Source: JALOOB01 sp040766655
Lineage (GTDB): Bacteria; Chloroflexota; Anaerolineae; CG2-30-64-16
Length of the DNA: 64,000 nt
Direction: 5' to 3'
NCBI GenBank assembly: GCA_040766655.1
Contig: JAXGQB010000012.1
Span: 124,001 to 188,000 of the forward strand
Part shown: piece by piece, positions 51,797 through 60,908 of the stretch
Numbering within the stretch: position 1 is the stretch's first letter
Layout: the number at the start of each line of letters is the position of its first letter
Position numbers and translations under genes: made by a program
The notes under the pieces: generated by a model
What the model was told of the DNA's origin: nothing
Database searches by the model: none
The model's input: the letters and a program-made list of their open reading frames with translations, nothing else

Positions 51797-53497
51797 ATGC
51801 CTGACGTGAAGTACGATCACTACTATCGCTACCCGGAGTTGACCCAGATCCTCCATGATTTTGCCGCAGCCTATCCGCACCTGGTGCGCATCGAGAGCAT
51901 CGGCAAGAGCTACGAGGGTCGCGACATCTGGGTGGCGGCGGTCACCAACGATGCGACCGGGCCCGACCTCCACAAGCCCGCCCTGTGGATCGACGGCACG
52001 ATTCACTCTCCCGAGATCGCACCTTCGCTTGCCTGTCTTTACATCATCGAGACGCTCTGCCGGAATTATGGCCGGGACGAAGAGATCACCTACGCGCTCG
52101 ACACCCGCACGTTCTACATCTGCCCGCGCGTGAGCCCTGATGGGGCCGAATACCTCCTGGCGGACCAACCCAGGCTGATCTACTCGAGCGCGCGCAAGTA
52201 TCCGCACGACGAAGAAGTCTCGGGCGGCCTGATTCCGCAGGACATCGACGGCGATGGCCGCATGCTGGTGATGCGCATCCCGGATCCGAACGGATCGTGG
52301 AAGGTGTGCGACGTGGAGCCGCGGTTGATGGTGCGGCGCCAGCCGGCCGAACGGGGCGGCCAGTACTATCGCCTGATGCGCGAAGGGCTGTTCGAGGACT
52401 ACGACGGATTCCAGCTCAAGATCCGGGCGCGCGAGGAACGCCTGGACCTCAACCGCAACTTCCCCGTCAGCTGGCGGCCGGAGAATGAGCAGCCGGGCGC
52501 GGGCGATTTCCCCGCCTCCGAGCCCGAGGTGCGCAACGTGGTGGAATTCGTGACCAAGCACCGCAACATCACGGGCGCCATCTCGCTCCACACGTATACA
52601 GGCGCGATCATGCGGCCCTACAGCGACCGCAGCGATGATGCGTTCCCGCCCGATGACCTGCAGGTCTACAACACGATCGGCGACAAGGCGGCCGAGATCA
52701 CGGGCTATCCGTGGTTCTCCACCTACCACGAGACCCGCGTTCACCCGTCGCTCTACACCACCGGCACCTACGATGGCTGGCTGTACGATCACCTGGGCAT
52801 CTTCGGCTGGACGGTGGACCTGTGGGCGCCGCACCGCATGGCCGGCATTCCCGACAAGAACATCGGCAAATGGGAGAAGGACCATCCGCTGGAGGATGAT
52901 CTCAAGCTGCTGCGCTGGGCCGACGAGAATCTGGGCGAGGACGGCTACGTGGACTGGTATCCGTTCGAGCATCCGCAGCTGGGTCCCATCGAGCTGGGCG
53001 CGTGGAACAAGCTGAAGACGTTCACCAATCCCCCGATCCGGTTCCTGCACGACGAAATGGTCAGGTTCCCGCCCTGGGCGCTGTGGCAGGCACTGATCTC
53101 GCCCCTGCTCGAGGTCGCGGGTGTCGTGGCCGAGCCGCTGGGCGGCGACCTGTATCGCGTGCGTCTCGCAGTGCTCAACAGCGGCTGGCTGCCGACCTAC
53201 GTGACGAAGAAGGCGCTGATGCGCAAGGTCGTGCGCGGCGTACGCTGCCAGATCACCCTCCCCGATAACATGGAACTGGTCGAGGGCGGCGCGATGCAGG
53301 AAATCGGCCAGCTCGAGGGCCGCGCGTATACGCCGATGGGGCTGCCCGGCTGGCCCGGCGGCGAGCCGACGGACCACATCGGCGTGGCGGAGTGGATCGT
53401 GCGCGCACCTCAGGGCGGAGAGGTCGGCCTGGCGGCCTGGCACGACCGGGCCGGCCGCGTCCGGTCGTCGATCCGGCTGGAGAGAAGTGAGGAATAA
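51797..53497 (+). CDS. M14 family zinc carboxypeptidase
   Basis: A 566-residue cytosolic-looking (no signal peptide) metallocarboxypeptidase. Zn ligands are His70 and Glu73 in DGTIHSPE and His265 in SLHTYTGA; substrate-carboxylate residues lie in LDLNRNFP (217-224). The position of the catalytic Glu reads GWTVDLW, with Asp341, which is unusual. After about residue 400 an extra domain of unknown role continues to the end. It follows the peptide permeases, so it probably trims imported peptides. The ATG at 51797 has GAGGAG 8 bases upstream. Confidence 0.88.
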   Translation: MPDVKYDHYYRYPELTQILHDFAAAYPHLVRIESIGKSYEGRDIWVAAVTNDATGPDLHKPALWIDGTIHSPEIAPSLACLYIIETLCRNYGRDEEITYALDTRTFYICPRVSPDGAEYLLADQPRLIYSSARKYPHDEEVSGGLIPQDIDGDGRMLVMRIPDPNGSWKVCDVEPRLMVRRQPAERGGQYYRLMREGLFEDYDGFQLKIRAREERLDLNRNFPVSWRPENEQPGAGDFPASEPEVRNVVEFVTKHRNITGAISLHTYTGAIMRPYSDRSDDAFPPDDLQVYNTIGDKAAEITGYPWFSTYHETRVHPSLYTTGTYDGWLYDHLGIFGWTVDLWAPHRMAGIPDKNIGKWEKDHPLEDDLKLLRWADENLGEDGYVDWYPFEHPQLGPIELGAWNKLKTFTNPPIRFLHDEMVRFPPWALWQALISPLLEVAGVVAEPLGGDLYRVRLAVLNSGWLPTYVTKKALMRKVVRGVRCQITLPDNMELVEGGAMQEIGQLEGRAYTPMGLPGWPGGEPTDHIGVAEWIVRAPQGGEVGLAAWHDRAGRVRSSIRLERSEE

Positions 53498-53498
53498 G

Positions 53499-55469
53499 AT
53501 GACAGAAAACTGGAGAGACTTGATTCATCGTGCGTTCAGCGGCCAGCTGGCCCTCCGGCACGTATGGGCGATCACGCAGCACCACCGCATCCAGGCGAGC
53601 CCCGGCTATCGGGCCGCGGCGCAGTACGTCACCGATCAGCTGACTGGCGCAGGGCTGTCTCCGGTGACCCACGCCTATCCCGCCGCGCCCGACGTGCGCT
53701 TCGGCTCTGCCTATAGCTTCCTGGAATGGGAATGCGAAGCGGCCACGCTGCATCGCCTGGACGCCGGCGGAGAACCCACCGAGCTGCTGTGCGACTTCGC
53801 GGCCGTGCCGATCAGCGTCATCCAGCGCAGCATCTCCGTCGAGGGCGACTTCCCGGTGGTGGTGCTGGGCGGCACGGGCGGCAAGAGTGCGGCCGACTAC
53901 GAGGGCGTGGACGTCAAGGGCAAGGTGGTGCTGACGGGCGAACCGCTGGCGCGCGTGGCCGAGCAGGCCATCACCCATCGCGGCGCGGCCGGCATCCTGT
54001 TCGACGGCATCCAGGCCGGCAATCGGGTCAACTTCGACCTGCCGGATGCCCTGCGCTACACATCGTTCTGGTGGCCCGGGCCCAAGACCCCGGACGGCTT
54101 CGGCTTCGTCATCAACCAGCGAACGGGCCAGGCGCTGCGCAGCCAGCTGGCCGGCGGTGCGGACGTGCGCGTCCGCGCACGCGTCGAGAGCCGCTTCTAC
54201 CGCGGCAGCCTCGATGTGGTAGAGGCGTTCATCCCGGGCACGGAAGAGGAGCAGGAGATCCTCCTCGTGGCGCATCTGTGCCACCCGCTGCCCAGCGCGC
54301 ACGACAACGCCTCCGGCGCGGCCGCCCTCCTGACGGTCATGACAATGCTTGCGTCACTGATCGACTCCGGCAAGCTGCCCCGGCCGCGCCGGGGCATCCG
54401 GGCGATCTGGGTGCCCGAATTCAGCGGAACCTACGCCTGGCTCGCGGCGCACGAGCAGGAGGTCATGAGCGGCCGCTGGATCGCGGGCCTCAACCTCGAC
54501 ATGGTGGGTGCGGACCAGGCGCTGACCGGCGCGACCTGGCGCCTGGTGGCCCTGCCACAGGCCGGCGCAGGGTTCGCCGACCACCTGATCAACTGGCTGC
54601 GCCGGCCCCTGACCGCGGGCCTGCGCTGGGAGGATGTGCCCTTCGAGGCCGGCTCCGACCACATGATCTTCTCCGATCCGCACGTATCGGTGCCCATGCC
54701 GATGGTCATCCAGCTGCCGGACAAGTTCTATCACACCTCTGCGGACACGGTTGACAAGGTCTCGGAGCTGAGCCTGTCCCGCAGCGGCATCCTGGCCGCG
54801 GACTACACCTACTGGCTGGCCGCCGCGGGCAAGGCGGAGGCCCTCTGGCTGGGCCAGCTCATGGCTGCGCGGCTTGTAGCCGAGGCAGACCGCCACGCCC
54901 TCGAGGCGGTGCAGCAGGCAGCGGCGTGCACGGACGCAGGCGAGCGCCAGGCGGCGTGGCAGCTGTATCAACGGCGCAGCCGGTTCTACCTCGAAGGCGC
55001 CCAGCGTGCCTTCGACAGCCTCCTGCGCCTCGACGCAGCAGCCGCCGCTGAGATTCCGGCCTGGCGCGGTCAGGTGACGGACCGGGTCGGGTCCGCGGAC
55101 GCGTGGGTCGCCGCCACGGTCGGGGCAGACGCGACCGCGCCAGCCACGGGCGACGTGCCGGCCTGGCGGGCAGAAGCGGAACGCCTGATCCCCGACATGT
55201 GCCACTTCGGCCCGGCAGAGATCGGCAACCATGTCCAGGTGGCAGACCAGGCCGTCCGCGACGCGTACTGGCGGCTGTATGACATGCCCGGGCCCTCCAT
55301 GCACATGACCTCGGTCATGATCCAGTTCTGGGCAGACGGGCGCCGCACCATCGCGGACATCGCGGACTACATCGCCATCGAGACCGGCACGACGGCGAAT
55401 GACCGCGTCCTACAGGTCTGCCGGCTCATGGCCGACCTGGGCGTGATCGAGCTGCGCCGGGCAGATTGA
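53499..55469 (+). CDS. M28/DUF4910-type aminopeptidase
   Basis: A 656-residue zinc aminopeptidase-like protein. It has a protease-associated (PA) insert (VVVLGGTGGKSAADYEGVDVKGKVVL) and the dinuclear zinc site: VAHLCHPLPSAHDNASGA (His, Asp), EFSGTYAWLAAHE (Glu), GLNLDMVG (Asp) and KFYHTSADTVDKV (His). The final 90 residues look like a small winged-helix (WRLYDMPGPSMHMTSVMIQFWADGRRTIADIADYI), as in DUF4910 proteins. GTGAGGAATAAG ahead of the ATG is the ribosome-binding site, inside the M14 gene's end. Likely cleaves imported peptides. Confidence 0.87.
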   Translation: MTENWRDLIHRAFSGQLALRHVWAITQHHRIQASPGYRAAAQYVTDQLTGAGLSPVTHAYPAAPDVRFGSAYSFLEWECEAATLHRLDAGGEPTELLCDFAAVPISVIQRSISVEGDFPVVVLGGTGGKSAADYEGVDVKGKVVLTGEPLARVAEQAITHRGAAGILFDGIQAGNRVNFDLPDALRYTSFWWPGPKTPDGFGFVINQRTGQALRSQLAGGADVRVRARVESRFYRGSLDVVEAFIPGTEEEQEILLVAHLCHPLPSAHDNASGAAALLTVMTMLASLIDSGKLPRPRRGIRAIWVPEFSGTYAWLAAHEQEVMSGRWIAGLNLDMVGADQALTGATWRLVALPQAGAGFADHLINWLRRPLTAGLRWEDVPFEAGSDHMIFSDPHVSVPMPMVIQLPDKFYHTSADTVDKVSELSLSRSGILAADYTYWLAAAGKAEALWLGQLMAARLVAEADRHALEAVQQAAACTDAGERQAAWQLYQRRSRFYLEGAQRAFDSLLRLDAAAAAEIPAWRGQVTDRVGSADAWVAATVGADATAPATGDVPAWRAEAERLIPDMCHFGPAEIGNHVQVADQAVRDAYWRLYDMPGPSMHMTSVMIQFWADGRRTIADIADYIAIETGTTANDRVLQVCRLMADLGVIELRRAD

Positions 55470-55519
55470 CGGAATCTGACAACAACTAGACATAACAACA
55501 ATCAATCGGGAGGAACAAG

Positions 55520-56296
55520 ATGGAGTTGGGACTGCAGGGCAAGGTCGCGTTGGTCACCGGCGCGTCCCAGGGCATCGGCCGGGCGACGGCGCTTCGGCTG
55601 GCCGGCGAGGGCGTGAAGGTCGCACTCATGGCGCGCGGGCTTCAGGGACTGGAGGAGGTCGCAGCGGAGATCCGGGCGGCCGGCGGTGAAGCGCTGCCCA
55701 TTGCGGGAGACGTCGTCAATGCGGCAGATCGCGCCCGCGCGATCGATGAGACGATCGCGCACTTCGGGCGGCTGGACATCCTGATGAACGCTGCAGGCAT
55801 CATGGAGAACGGCAGCATCGAGACCACCAGCACCGAGCTGTGGAATCGGACGATGGAACTCAACGTCAACGCGGTTTTCGAGCTGACCAGGCTGGCGACG
55901 CCGCACCTGATCGAAAGCAAGGGCAACATCATCAACATGTCGAGCGTTTGCGGCGTGCGCAGCTTCCCCGGCATCCTGGCGTATGCGACGAGCAAGGCCG
56001 CGGTGGACCAGATGAGCAAGTGCCTCGCGCTCGAACTGGCGCCCAAGGGCGTGCGCGTCAACGCGCTCAGCCCCGGCGTCGTGGAGTCCAACCTGCACAT
56101 CGCAGGCGGCATGTCCAAGGAACATTACGCAGCCTTCCTGGAACGGACCAAGATCACCCATCCGCTGGCGAGGCCCGGCAAGCCGGAAGAGATCGCGGAT
56201 GCGATCTGCTTCCTGGTGTCCGATCGATCCGCGTGGACGACCGGGGTCAGTTTTGGGGTGGACGGCGGCCGCGCGCTGACGACAGCACGCGCCTGA
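55520..56296 (+). CDS. SDR family oxidoreductase
   Basis: A 258-residue classical short-chain dehydrogenase. NADP-binding TGASQGIGRATALRLAGEG at the N terminus, NAAGIMENG, active-site Ser in NMSSVCGVRS and Tyr-x-x-x-Lys in YATSKAAVDQ, and a family C terminus (GRALTTARA after SFGVDGG). Resembles FabG-type reductases but its substrate is unknown. GGGAGGAAC precedes the ATG. Placed in the peptide-degradation gene cluster. Confidence 0.9.
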   Translation: MELGLQGKVALVTGASQGIGRATALRLAGEGVKVALMARGLQGLEEVAAEIRAAGGEALPIAGDVVNAADRARAIDETIAHFGRLDILMNAAGIMENGSIETTSTELWNRTMELNVNAVFELTRLATPHLIESKGNIINMSSVCGVRSFPGILAYATSKAAVDQMSKCLALELAPKGVRVNALSPGVVESNLHIAGGMSKEHYAAFLERTKITHPLARPGKPEEIADAICFLVSDRSAWTTGVSFGVDGGRALTTARA

Positions 56297-56401
56297 TCTC
56301 ATCCATCGGATGCGCGGGCGCCGGACGCGGGAACATCCCCGCCGATCGGCGTATGGAACGGATGGCGGCGCGCCGTAACGGCCCGCATCCGCTTTACGAT
56401 A

Positions 56402-56429
56402 CCCGCCGGGGGCATGCGCCCCCGGCGGG
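56402..56429 (+). repeat. 12-bp perfect hairpin before the M20 gene
   Basis: CCCGCCGGGGGC and GCCCCCGGCGGG around an ATGC loop. GC-only stem without T-run; could reduce read-through from the SDR gene. An alternative GTG start of the M20 gene (56436) would have its ribosome-binding site inside this stem. Confidence 0.6.
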
Positions 56430-56477
56430 AGAACCGTGGACATCTTGACCGGTGTCCGGTGCAAAAAGGGTGATGGC

Positions 56478-57686
56478 ATGGTCCCGGGAACTAACGCTGC
56501 CGGCCTCCCGCAGTTCGACGAGCTGCAAAGAGGCATCGACGAAGCATGGGTGCGCCGTACGCTGCAGGAACTGATCCGCATCCGGAGCGAGAATCCGCTC
56601 GATGAGCCGCCCGGACCCGGACGCGGGGAGCAGGAGATCGCCGACTACCTGTGCGACCTGGTGTCGGGGATGGGGGTTCGCGTCGAGCAGCGGGAGGCGG
56701 CGCCGGGGCGGCCCAACGTCTACGCATACCTGCCCGGCCGCCGCGGCGACTTCACCCTGGCCCTCGCGGGCCACACCGACACCGTCGAAGCCGGCGACTT
56801 CCCCGGTGCTTACGATGCGCTCTGGGAGGACGGCAAGGTTCACGGCCGGGGCGCATGCGACATGAAGGCAGGGCTGGCCGCGAACCTGGCCGTACTCAAG
56901 GCGTTGAAGGACGCAGGGGCGTCCCTCTCCGGCAACCTCGTGCTCTGCTTCATCGCGGATGAAGAACACGGGATGATCGGCGCAAGGGCGATCGGCCGGG
57001 ATGGTCCCCGCGCGAACCAGTGCATCATGTCCGAGCCGACCGAGCTGCAGGTCTGTCTTTCCTCCAAGGGACGCATCGGCGCCACCATCATCGCCCGCGG
57101 CCGCTCCGCGCACGCACGGACTCCCGAGAAGGGGACCAACGCGATCAGCCACATGGGCCAGATCATCGGGCGCCTCGACGACTACCATGCAGCCCTGCAG
57201 GCGCGGGACGCGCATCCGCTCCTGGGCCATGCGAGCATCGTCCCCGGTGTGATTCGCGGCGGCGAACAGGCCAATCGCGTGCCCGACTACTGCGAGCTGG
57301 AGGTCGACCGGCGCACCGTGCCCGGCGAGACACCCGAGGCCGCGTTCGCAGAGCTTCGCGAGTGGGTGGGCAAGGCCGCGTTCGGCCGCGCGGATTTCGA
57401 CTACGAGGTCATCCCGTCGGGACTGGTGCTGCCCGCGTGCGACATCGCGGCCGGCGAGCCGGTCGTCGCGGCACTGCGGTCCGCGCACCGCGCGCTCTTC
57501 CGGGCCGATGGGGGCGTGCAGGCGTTCCCGGCAGGCTCCGATGCGGGCTACCTGGGCTTCCCTACCGTCATCTGCGGCCCCGGGTCCATCGCCCATGCCC
57601 ACCGGCCGATCGAGCACGTCGAGATGTCGCAAGTGGTCACTGCCGCCCGGCTCTTCCTGCACGCCGCGCTGCACCTGCTGGGCTAA
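56478..57686 (+). CDS. M20 family amidohydrolase (ArgE/DapE/carboxypeptidase type)
   Basis: A 402-residue metallohydrolase. Zn-site motifs: AGHTDTVEA (His, Asp), GRGACDMKAG (bridging Asp), ADEEHG (catalytic Glu) and, at the C terminus, GPGSIAHAHRPIEHV (His). The inserted lid domain is in the middle (KGRIGATIIARGRSAHARTPEKG with the conserved His). Relatives deacylate N-acyl amino acids or remove C-terminal residues. The ATG at 56478 follows AAGGGTGA; GTG at 56436 is an alternative with a weaker case because its site falls in a hairpin. Confidence 0.9.
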   Translation: MVPGTNAAGLPQFDELQRGIDEAWVRRTLQELIRIRSENPLDEPPGPGRGEQEIADYLCDLVSGMGVRVEQREAAPGRPNVYAYLPGRRGDFTLALAGHTDTVEAGDFPGAYDALWEDGKVHGRGACDMKAGLAANLAVLKALKDAGASLSGNLVLCFIADEEHGMIGARAIGRDGPRANQCIMSEPTELQVCLSSKGRIGATIIARGRSAHARTPEKGTNAISHMGQIIGRLDDYHAALQARDAHPLLGHASIVPGVIRGGEQANRVPDYCELEVDRRTVPGETPEAAFAELREWVGKAAFGRADFDYEVIPSGLVLPACDIAAGEPVVAALRSAHRALFRADGGVQAFPAGSDAGYLGFPTVICGPGSIAHAHRPIEHVEMSQVVTAARLFLHAALHLLG

Positions 57687-57702
57687 GCCCTTTTTTCGCA
57701 AA

Positions 57703-57731
57703 TTGACAATTCGGCCACCATCTTAGATAAT
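57703..57731 (+). promoter_or_regulatory. Promoter of the LTD protein gene
   Basis: TTGACA (57703-57708), a 17-base spacer and GATAAT (57726-57731). TGACAA here and TTGTCA at 57733-57738 also form an inverted repeat around the core promoter, a possible operator. Confidence 0.65.
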
Positions 57732-57790
57732 TTTGTCAGAAGCGTTTCTTCACCCACGTTGAGCCGCCGTTGTCGCCTTGGGGGTGGATC

Positions 57791-60700
57791 ATGTCGCGCT
57801 ACGCACTGCCAGCTTCTGTCGTCCTCGTCCTGTGCTGCTCCCTGCTCCTGGTCCCGGCCACCTCGTACGGGACCACTGCCAACCACCTGCTGATCGCGGA
57901 AGTGCTGTATGACCCGTCCGCCGCGGATCCGGGCGCGGAATGGGTCGAACTCCTGAACCCGACCGCCGCGTCCGTCGACCTGGCCGGCTGGGTGCTGCAG
58001 GACAACCTGAGCGCGGACACGCTGCCCGCGTTCTCCCTCGCCCCGGGCCAACGCGTGGTCGTCGCGGAGGTCCAGGAAGACTTCCTGGCCGCGAACCCTG
58101 GCTTCAGCGGCGCGCTGATCGCCCTCGGGGGCCCGATCGGCAATGGGCTGAGCAACACCGGCGACCGGCTGGCCTTGAAGGACGCAGGCGGCGCGACGAT
58201 CGACGCGCTGAGCTACGGCTCGGACTCGACCGTGTTCAGCCCGCCGTGCCCGGATGTCCCGGAGGACCGTTCGCTGGCGCGGACGGGTGCGGCGGACACC
58301 GACGCCGCGGCGGACTGGACCGAGGCGGCTCCCACGCCCGGACAGGCGCCCCAGTCGGCCACCGCCACGCCCACGGACGGAGAGGTGGCCACGGCCACGC
58401 CGGTCCCCCCGACTGCCACCGCCACGCCGACCATTGCAACGCCAGGAACACCCTTCACGACGCCCACTTCCACCCCATCGCCCGCAAGCTGGCCGCGCGT
58501 CCTGCTGAGCGAGGTGTATTACGACTCGCCGCAGACGGGGACTGACTCCGGTCATGAATTCGTTGAGCTGTTTAATCCCGGGCCCGGCGCGGTCGCGCTG
58601 GAGGGCTGGCGCCTCGCGGACAACATCGCAGAGGATTTGCTGCCATCGGTGACGCTCTCCGCCGGCCAGTACCTCATCGTGGCCGCTACCCAAGACGGCT
58701 TTGCGGCCAACTTTGAGACGTTCACGGGCAACATCGTCTACCTGGAGCGCACGATCGGGAACGGATTGAGCAACAGCGGCGACTCCGTGCTGCTGCTCGC
58801 GCCGAACGGCGCGCCGATCGATGCCATGAGTTACGGCAGCGACGTGTCGGTCTTCGATCCGCCCTGTCCCGGCGTGGAGGCCGGCCAGTCGCTCGCCCGG
58901 CTGCCCTCCGACCGCGACACCGGCACGCGCGCAGACTGGCTGGCACAGGGTGAGCCGAATCCGGGACAGCCGCCGGTGGCGCCCACCCCGACGCCTACCG
59001 CCACCCGCACGCCGGCTGCGACACCGTCACCCACGTTCACCGCCATCCCGCCAGAGACGCCGACCCCCACGCCTGTCGTGACACCCGGGCCGGGCGAAAC
59101 CCCGACGGAGACGCCCACCCCGACCCCGGGGCTGACGGAGACCCCCACGGAGACACCTGCGGCGACGCCGTCGCCGACCTCTACGCCCACGGGCACGCCC
59201 GACCCGTCCCAGACGGTCACGCCGACGAGCACGCCCGTGACCCAGGTCTTCCTGCCCGAGATCCTGCTCTCCGAGGTCCTTTACGACGCGGTCCAGCCCG
59301 GCGCCGATGCCGAGTACGAGTGGGTCGAGCTGCTGAACCGGTCACACGCGGCCGTCACCCTGGACGGTTGGCGGCTGGGTGACAACGCAGGCGAGGACCT
59401 GATCCCCCCTGTGACCATCGCCGCGCAGTCATACGTCGTCGTGACCGCCCATGCGGCCGGCTTCGCGCTGAATCACCCCGGCTTCGCGGGCCAGATGGTG
59501 AGCCTCGACGGCGCGATCGGCAACGGGCTGGGCAATGACGGCGACGCCGTGCGCCTGCTGGCCCCGGACGGTCGCGTGGCGGATGCCATGAGCTACGGCA
59601 CGAACACGTCGGTCTTCGATCCGTCGTGCGAGGACGCTGCGGCCGGCCAGTCACTGGCGCGCTCTCCGACCGCGGAGGACAGCGACACGGCCGCGGAGTG
59701 GTCGGTCCAGGCTGCACCCAATCCCGGCGAGGCGGCCCCGGCGGCCACGCCCACGCCATCCCCGACCCCCACCGTCTCAGCGACAGCAGAACCGACGCTC
59801 CCCCCGGCCGCGCTGCAGGTCCACCTCAACGAGATCCTGCCCGACCCGGAGCGCATCGACTGGGACCACAACGGGGAGGCGGGTTTCCTGGACGAGTGGA
59901 TCGAGCTGTACAGCGCCGCGGAGGAGCCCGTGTCGCTGTCTGGATGGGTCCTCTCCGATGACACCGCGTCCTACACCATCCCGCCCGGGACGGTCATCTG
60001 GCCGCACAGCTATCTGCTCCTCTTCCGGAGCCAGACCCGCCTTTCCCTGGGAGATTGGCACGACGTGGTCAACCTCACGCGCAGCGACGGTGCGGTGGCA
60101 GACGGGTTCCTCTATGATCGGGGGCCCGGGGACGATCGCAGCTTCTGCCGCGATGGGGATGGGACGGGCGAATGGACGAGCAACTGCGAGGTGACGCCCG
60201 GCGAGGCGAACCGGCTGCGCCCGCCCTCGCCGCCCTCCGCGCCCGCGCCCGCGGCCGTAAAACTGGCCCTGCCCACGACGGTCGCCGCCGCGCGGCTCGC
60301 GCCCCTCGACACGCGCGTGACGATCACGGGCTCGGTCACCCTGCCACCGGGGTTGATCGCAAGGACGCTCTATCTCCAGGACGAAACCGGCGGGATGAAG
60401 GTGTACCTGCGCTCGGGTGACTACGGTCAGATTGCGCTCGGGGATCGCCTGCGCGTCGTCGGGTGGACGCGGGACTTCTACGGCGAGAGGGAGATCTCCG
60501 TGCCCGACGTGGGCTACATCACCCACCTCGGGCCGGGGACGCCGCCCGCGCCCCTGTTCATCACCGCGGCCGGCCTGACCGAGGAGAACGAGGGCCGGCT
60601 GGTGCAGGTGGCGGGCGCGGTGGCCCGGTTCGAGCCGCGCGGCCTGCTGCTGCGCGACGCGCACGGGTCCATCCCCATCTACTTCCCCGAGACCCTGCCG

Positions 60701-60871
60701 TGGCGCCGGCCCTACGTCGAGATCGGGGAGCTCTGGGCCGCACAGGGTGTGTTGGGGCAACACGCCGGCGAGCAAGCGGGGGGCGCTGGATACCAGGTCA
60801 TCCCGCGCTACCGGGCCGACGTGAGCAATGCGCCGGCATTCCTGCCGGTCACGGGTGGCGCCGGGAGGTAG
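57791..60871 (+). CDS. Secreted protein with four lamin-tail domains and OB-fold tail
   Basis: A 1026-residue secreted protein. After a signal peptide (YALPASVVLVLCCSLLLVPATSYG) come four lamin-tail-type (LTD) domains: roughly residues 30-160, 240-375, 485-635 and 670-800. The first three are internal repeats sharing EWVELLNP-like starts and IGNGLSN-D-L and Q-S-LAR endings; the fourth is divergent (EWIELYSAAEEPVSLSGWVL). Linkers are Thr/Pro-rich (TPTPTATRTPAATPSPT). The C terminus has two OB-like parts (VTITGSVTLPPGLIARTLYLQDETGGMKVYL; LVQVAGAVARFEPRGLLLRD). LTDs occur in secreted nucleases and phosphatases of Chloroflexota and others; no catalytic motif is seen here, so it is likely a binding or surface protein. 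ATG at 57791 has GGGGTGGA upstream. Confidence 0.85.
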   Translation: MSRYALPASVVLVLCCSLLLVPATSYGTTANHLLIAEVLYDPSAADPGAEWVELLNPTAASVDLAGWVLQDNLSADTLPAFSLAPGQRVVVAEVQEDFLAANPGFSGALIALGGPIGNGLSNTGDRLALKDAGGATIDALSYGSDSTVFSPPCPDVPEDRSLARTGAADTDAAADWTEAAPTPGQAPQSATATPTDGEVATATPVPPTATATPTIATPGTPFTTPTSTPSPASWPRVLLSEVYYDSPQTGTDSGHEFVELFNPGPGAVALEGWRLADNIAEDLLPSVTLSAGQYLIVAATQDGFAANFETFTGNIVYLERTIGNGLSNSGDSVLLLAPNGAPIDAMSYGSDVSVFDPPCPGVEAGQSLARLPSDRDTGTRADWLAQGEPNPGQPPVAPTPTPTATRTPAATPSPTFTAIPPETPTPTPVVTPGPGETPTETPTPTPGLTETPTETPAATPSPTSTPTGTPDPSQTVTPTSTPVTQVFLPEILLSEVLYDAVQPGADAEYEWVELLNRSHAAVTLDGWRLGDNAGEDLIPPVTIAAQSYVVVTAHAAGFALNHPGFAGQMVSLDGAIGNGLGNDGDAVRLLAPDGRVADAMSYGTNTSVFDPSCEDAAAGQSLARSPTAEDSDTAAEWSVQAAPNPGEAAPAATPTPSPTPTVSATAEPTLPPAALQVHLNEILPDPERIDWDHNGEAGFLDEWIELYSAAEEPVSLSGWVLSDDTASYTIPPGTVIWPHSYLLLFRSQTRLSLGDWHDVVNLTRSDGAVADGFLYDRGPGDDRSFCRDGDGTGEWTSNCEVTPGEANRLRPPSPPSAPAPAAVKLALPTTVAAARLAPLDTRVTITGSVTLPPGLIARTLYLQDETGGMKVYLRSGDYGQIALGDRLRVVGWTRDFYGEREISVPDVGYITHLGPGTPPAPLFITAAGLTEENEGRLVQVAGAVARFEPRGLLLRDAHGSIPIYFPETLPWRRPYVEIGELWAAQGVLGQHAGEQAGGAGYQVIPRYRADVSNAPAFLPVTGGAGR

Positions 60872-60876
60872 ACGAC

Positions 60877-60908
60877 GCGAGACGCGGCGCATTCCCGCTG
60901 CGTCTCGC
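60877..60908. terminator. Hairpin between convergent genes
   Basis: GCGAGACGC (60877-60885) pairs with GCGTCTCGC (60900-60908) in the 36-base gap between convergent stops. No T-run; a weak bidirectional terminator at most. Confidence 0.5.
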
